Assembly: GCF_965363235.1 (NCBI RefSeq)
Contig: NC_134851.1
Span: forward strand, 56,672,833 to 56,736,832
DNA: 64,000 bases
Reading direction: 5' to 3'
Origin: Mytilus galloprovincialis
Lineage: Eukaryota > Mollusca > Bivalvia > Mytilida > Mytilidae
In this document: positions 59,477-64,000 of the stretch, piece after piece
How the letters are laid out: every line of letters starts with the position of its first letter
How positions within the stretch are numbered: position 1 is the first letter of the stretch
Notes under the pieces: model-generated
What the model was told of the DNA's origin: nothing
Seen by the model: the letters and a program-made list of their open reading frames with translations, nothing else
Database searches by the model: none
Made by a program: the position numbers and the translations under genes

Positions 59477-59992
59477 TCAATATTTCTTGTAGGTTCCAAA
59501 CTGTCCTTCACTTTTGACAACGAGTACTTACATTTCCCCAAATTTACCCTTGGAAAAAATGTGTAAACTGGATTTTTATTTTATCGAATCTTTTTTTTTT
59601 TGGAATTATTTAGATTTTTATAAATAATATTCTTTACACCAGAATTTTTTTTTTTTAAACAACCGTAAGAGTAGTAATGACTAGTATATCACTATCGGAC
59701 ACGCAAGACAGAGATGTATATTATACAACTGATAGTTTAAAATGGAAAGTTATCGGTCGTGTACACTGATCAGAGGTGAAACGATGCGTGAACTTGCAGG
59801 TCCGACATGAAACCGCTTGAATACCTGAACGTGTCCCCTCACAATACATATGGGAGTAATACCTTTAGCCATGCTGGTGATCAGACAAGGGAAGGTCCAA
59901 ATGTATCTAAATAAGTTTATTACATAAAAGAATTATGAACAGATTAGATTTTCGAAAACAATTTTTACGGAACACTTATTTATGACTTTTGA
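59477..59992 (+). repeat. 530-bp direct repeat, copy 2 (partner 46096-46630)
   Basis: Same orientation and order of motifs as copy 1, about 13.4 kb away, without an integrase frame beside it. Relative to copy 1 it has lost the CACCTCACACC duplication and gained TAGTATATCACTATCGGACA. Confidence 0.75.
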
Positions 59993-60354
59993 CACTATAC
60001 CAACACGCGATTACGACTATATTAGGCTATACAAGTAATAGCTTTTCTAAAAAGCTTGCCGTATTTTAGCTGATTATATTGAGATCAGTGGTTTGTGAGT
60101 AGTTTATTTTTATTGGAATATTGCACTTCAAGAAATATGAAAACATGCGCTTTTTTTCTACTAATTTGTCATTTTTGGTGTATTATTGGTCTACCCGTGT
60201 TATAATGGAAGGAGATTTTATAAAGTTGAGAATGGAAATGGGGAATGATATTATAATAAAATGTATTTTGTGTCTATAATCAACTTGATAAAAATAGCAT
60301 ATAACCTACAAGTACTTTTGAGATTTCTACTTGACAAAATGGACAACAACAGAA

Positions 60355-60425
60355 GGAAGTGGCGGATCCAGAGGGGTATGTATAAGGCGTACACCCCATT
60401 CCCCCCCCCCCACCCTTTTGCTCAT
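60355..60425 (+). repeat. GGCGGATCC repeat (family C), left-end fragment
   Basis: AAGTGGCGGATCCAGAGGGG followed by AAGGCGTACACCCC and a C10 run. The right terminus is missing. Confidence 0.5.
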
Positions 60426-60903
60426 TTTTTTTTTTTTAAATGATTAATCATACTAGACTATGTGAACTTTGCGATTTCCTGTGTACTCTATTTTTTTATA
60501 TTTATGTGACAATTCTTTACTTATAAAGATATTTTTGGCTGGAATTTACTGATTGTCAAAGTAATGTGATTCGCTATGGTAGAGTTGACCAGTGCTTCGA
60601 AAAACGTCACTCAGTTGTTTTGAAATTCAAATTACAGTAACACATTGCTAAGTCTGAGGATGACAATCATGACACCTTCAAAGCGACATAGGATTGAGCA
60701 AGAACGTATTGACTTCTATTTAACTATTCCACCGAACAGGAAGTAATACTCTATAGACTATACATGTAACACTCTCATGAAAAAATTCTGAGGCAATATT
60801 AAATACCTACGAGAACATGTTTAACCCCAAATGCCATTGTCATGATTGATTGAATATATAAAAGTGCTGCTTTGCGTTGAAGACTAAACTCCAACCTTTA
60901 ATA

Positions 60904-61099
60904 ATTTACTTTTATAAATTGTGACTTGGATAGACAGTTGTCTTTGGTACTTACATACATGTATATGAGATCCAGTTATATCTATCTACAAGATTGAGCA
61001 CATTTACTTTTATAAATTGTGACTTGGATAGACAGTTGTCTTTGGTACTTACATACATGTATATGAGATCCAGTTATATCTATCTACAAGATTGAGCAC
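60904..61099 (+). repeat. Perfect 98-bp tandem duplication
   Basis: 60904-61001 and 61002-61099 are identical by eye. The unit includes TTGTGACTTGGATAGACAGT TGTC, related to the end of family A, and GAGATCCAGTTATATCTATC. Confidence 0.9.
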
Positions 61100-61384
61100 A
61101 CATTTTTTTTGTAATAAATTTAAAAGATAATTATTTCTATAATATCTGATAATATGTATCAGTTATTTGTGATTTTTCATTTGATGTGTACTCTCTGGTA
61201 ATGTCAGTTTCAGCATGATCAGTTGATTGGTTGTGATAGAAAAAATGGGGCAGTTTGCAATTGTCATGTGCAGGTACACCACATGTGGATCTTCTTTCCC
61301 CTCTCATTTATAAAATTGTGCATGATATCTATCACAGAAACGCACCAGAATTTTGGTAAATGAAACACTTGTCATATTAAATTA

Positions 61385-61555
61385 AAGTCAGGGGTGGAAT
61401 TAAGAGGGTTTTTCAGGGGGCCTGGGCCATCCCTTTTGTAGGAAAATTTTGTTTTTTTATAGGGAATCACTGAAGCATGACTGGAGTTGGCCCCTTCTTA
61501 GGCAGTCAGTGGGCTCTCGCTTATGAAAATTTCTGGATCCACCACTAAAAGTTTG
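61385..61555. repeat. GGCGGATCC repeat (family C), diverged copy
   Basis: CAGGGGTGGAATTAAGAGGG at the left, ACTGAAGCATGACTGGAGTT and GGCAGTCAGTGGGCTCTC inside (matching, in reverse, the interior of 57985-58130), and CTGGATCCACCACTAAAAG at the right. Confidence 0.6.
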
Positions 61556-61727
61556 AGTATAGTTAGATAAGAATTTATGACATATTATGTTGAAATTTGC
61601 ACAGATAATGAATGAAAAATAGAGTAAATAAAAAATAGGCACTATTATTAAAAGCTTTCCTTGCTTATTCACAAGGACATATAATATCCTCCATGCTATT
61701 CCGATCTTAGTTTCTATTCATACATAC

Positions 61728-63267
61728 ATGTAGTCTGGTGCTGTTCCAAGTAGTTTTCTTTTTTCTGTTTCTTGAGAAGTATTTCTTTTACCTGTTCAGT
61801 CACTGTAAAGTGTTACAATTCCTATTTAAACGCAACACATAAATAGTGACCAAAAAGGTACAGCTATCACATGAGAGAAGCTAGAAAAAAGTAAAATGTA
61901 TACATTTTAAACATTTTTGTAGGACCATGAAAATGGGGTATATAGACAGATATGCATAAAGAGACCATAGAACAAATAAGCAAACAAATTCAAAGGAGAT
62001 GTACAAGTACATGTAACATGAATTATTATTATTAAAAAAAAGTCATGGCATGGCCAGAGACCCCAAACTTGACAGCTTTTGGTGTTGAACAGGTAAAATG
62101 TTTGCATTGACAATAAATATAGCCTTTGTTTCACCCAGGTCGCCTTTCCCTAAATCAGCTATATTATAGGTAACCACATATTTCTGGGCCGGGTTGAAAA
62201 ATAAATGAAAATGACTTTGAAAAAAGCTTATAGAAAGACACCAAATTTGGGAGACATCTATTAAAATGTTTGAAATAATAAGAAAGTTGACAAGAAATAA
62301 GCTTTTTCAGATAATATACAGACTATTGAAGTCAGCCTCCTGAAATGTTTGCTTATACACTTTGCTTTCCTATAATGATTTAAAATCAGTGTGATAGTTT
62401 TCATGAAGAACACTGAGCGTACAGGTATTATGACGAGATAAATGTTGTGTTACATGTATCTACCCAAATAAGTAAAATATGAAAATTCTTGCCTCCAAAA
62501 CCAGTGATTGATCTCCTGATTTATATTTCATCACTCTATGCAGATGCTGTGTGAAAAAAAAATTGACTAAACAGTATGCTTCTATCCATTGAGTTGATTT
62601 ATTATTAATTATTTTGCTTTGAATACATCTTATTGCTACTATATGAATATGTCCACCATTACAAACTGTACATGTACATCACAAATATTCCATGTAAAAT
62701 TTTGATGTTTTAATACAAAATATATCCCACTGTGTTCATACTGGGACTATTATGGTCCAACAACCAGTGGCGGATCCAGAAATTTTCATGAGTGCAGGCC
62801 CACCAAATTTCCCCAAAGAGGATTGCATGCCCCCTTGTCCCCTTCTAAATCAGTCTCCTGACAGCTACAAAGAATAAATTATCAGGTACGAGTACATCAA
62901 AGATCATTAAACTATCTACCCCACATGCAAACATCTATTTGGGAGTTCACTGTATTGCAAGTTTTTTTTGGGGGTTCTAAGGATCGTATAAATGATTGCA
63001 TTGGGGGTCATTGTCAAAATATAGAGCTAAAGATAAATTATATAATTTGCAACAGCTGACACTTTAGTATCATATAGTGCACTGAAACCCTTGCAAATAA
63101 CAATACAGTGGTGCTTGGTGTAGGCTTCTTTGCACATAAGAAACCATATTGCTCACCTTGTAATTTTTGTATTCTTCTAATAAGTATCGTCGGGTTTGTT
63201 TATTTACACCAGAAATCAATGAAGCGATGAATGCTGGAACCGAAATTACATCTTCGGTAAATTCCAT
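61728..63267 (-). CDS. 5' part of an unrecognised gene, two predicted exons
   Basis: Exon 1, 63267-63157, starts at an ATG followed by G with an in-frame TGA upstream. It encodes 37 residues (MEFTEDVISVPAFIASLISG then VNKQTRRYLLEEYKNYK) and ends exactly at a consensus donor AAG|GTGAGC in phase 0. A matching phase-0 exon may lie at 61791-61728, after an AG, encoding VKEILLKKQKKENYLEQHQT, with donor GTATGT. The joined text reads as one Lys/Glu-rich, helix-prone stretch. I do not recognise the family. Later exons were not found: the region further downstream is repeat-rich, or they lie beyond what can be read by eye. Exon 1 is fairly convincing; exon 2 is tentative. Confidence 0.45.
62765..62850 (+). 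repeat. GGCGGATCC repeat (family C), left part, in intron
   Basis: CAGTGGCGGATCCAGAAATT, GCAGGCCCACCAAATTTCCC and TGCATGCCCCCTTG. It lies between the two predicted exons of the minus-strand gene. The right terminus is not seen. Confidence 0.55.
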
Positions 63268-64000
63268 GATTCTAATATTTTCTAATCAATATGTCCAAGC
63301 AATGAAAAATAAATCGTTATTATTTTTATACATAGAGCATACGTTTTATGTATTTACTATTTAAAATCTAAGCTTACGAAGAAATATAACACAAAAGTAT
63401 CTCAATGCTCGTCGATCTCAATCATTTAACCGTTTTAATACGCAGTTTAAAGTGTAAATTATACGCATTACTGTTCTATTTTTAAAGAATAGCAATAATA
63501 CATAAATGTACAGTTTCTTAACAAAATAGCAACATAATTACAAGATTAAATCACCACATTGTCACAAGATTATATAATCTGCACCAAGTTGACAGTTTGT
63601 CGTGAGTTATCATCATAACTAATCACTATAGCAAATGAACACTTTATCATAATATGTACATATAACCTAGTATCATGATTTCAATCCGACCCCACTTACG
63701 GACGCGTTGAACATATAATGCATGCCACTCATTAATAGCCAATCAGACGTTAAAAAGACCTTCATTTCCCAAAAAAATCATTCCGGAAACATCCGCGAAG
63801 CAGTATTTATAACCAATGAAATAACAGAAATATCGTTAACAGATTTACCCGAACCTGACGTTTAGCCTCTGACTAATCTAAATTTGAATGAAAAAATGAA
63901 ATCGATGGTGATCTATGGTCTAGCAAAATAAAACTTTAATTTTAATATCTATGAATTTGAACATTTTTATACAGAATAGACATAATATTTGTTTTTGTTT
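63268..64000 (-). promoter_or_regulatory. Probable 5' flank of the minus-strand gene
   Basis: This lies directly upstream of the predicted start exon. It is free of the common repeats seen elsewhere. A CCAAT box in plus orientation (AGCCAATCAGACG) lies near 63738 and a second CCAAT near 63813. No TATA box or transcription start could be fixed. The regulatory role is inferred from position only. Confidence 0.3.

Overview
The window looks like nuclear DNA of a bivalve mollusc, most likely a mussel of the Mytilus group. It is AT-rich, its genes have many introns, and it is packed with short interspersed repeats I recognise from mussel genomes (such as repeats carrying GAAACGCGCGTCTGGCG or GTGGCGGATCCAG). 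No bacterial operon, CRISPR array or rRNA is visible. The species call rests on memory of these repeats and could not be checked here.

Three host genes can be supported. (1) Positions 11648-23442, plus strand: a signal-peptide exon followed by exons encoding six YWTD/LDLR-class-B blades, which together make one secreted beta-propeller. (2) Positions 25813-32621, plus strand: a complete caspase-like gene of six coding exons, 381 residues. It has catalytic His128 and Cys185, a QACRS active-site pentapeptide where QACxG is usual, and a very long linker between subunits. (3) Positions 63267 down to 61728, minus strand: a start exon and a likely second exon of an unrecognised gene. All splice phases were worked out by hand and agree within each gene model.

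The rest is mobile-element debris and tandem arrays. Region 1-11600 holds degenerate repeats, hairpins and one nested insertion. Introns of both plus-strand genes hold further repeat copies. Region 33000-41900 holds a decayed reverse-transcriptase element, a TTC microsatellite, a 55-bp satellite split by an insertion, and a 120-145-bp tandem repeat. Region 46000-51900 holds a broken DDE-type integrase gene and a Penelope-like reverse transcriptase element whose 5' part is repeated as an exact 1,143-bp tandem duplication. Region 52700-62900 holds a large hairpin element, a tRNA-derived SINE and many copies of a GGCGGATCC foldback repeat.

The most unusual signals are two unrelated arrays, each built on a perfect palindrome repeated every 21 (to 22) bp. 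One is 11 copies of TTCCCATGGGAA at 42288-42506. The other is 12 units around TGTGCGCACA at 55302-55551. The first palindrome matches the COE/EBF binding consensus TCCCNNGGGA, and 21 bp is two helical turns, so all sites would lie on one face of the DNA. Whether either array has a function is unknown.
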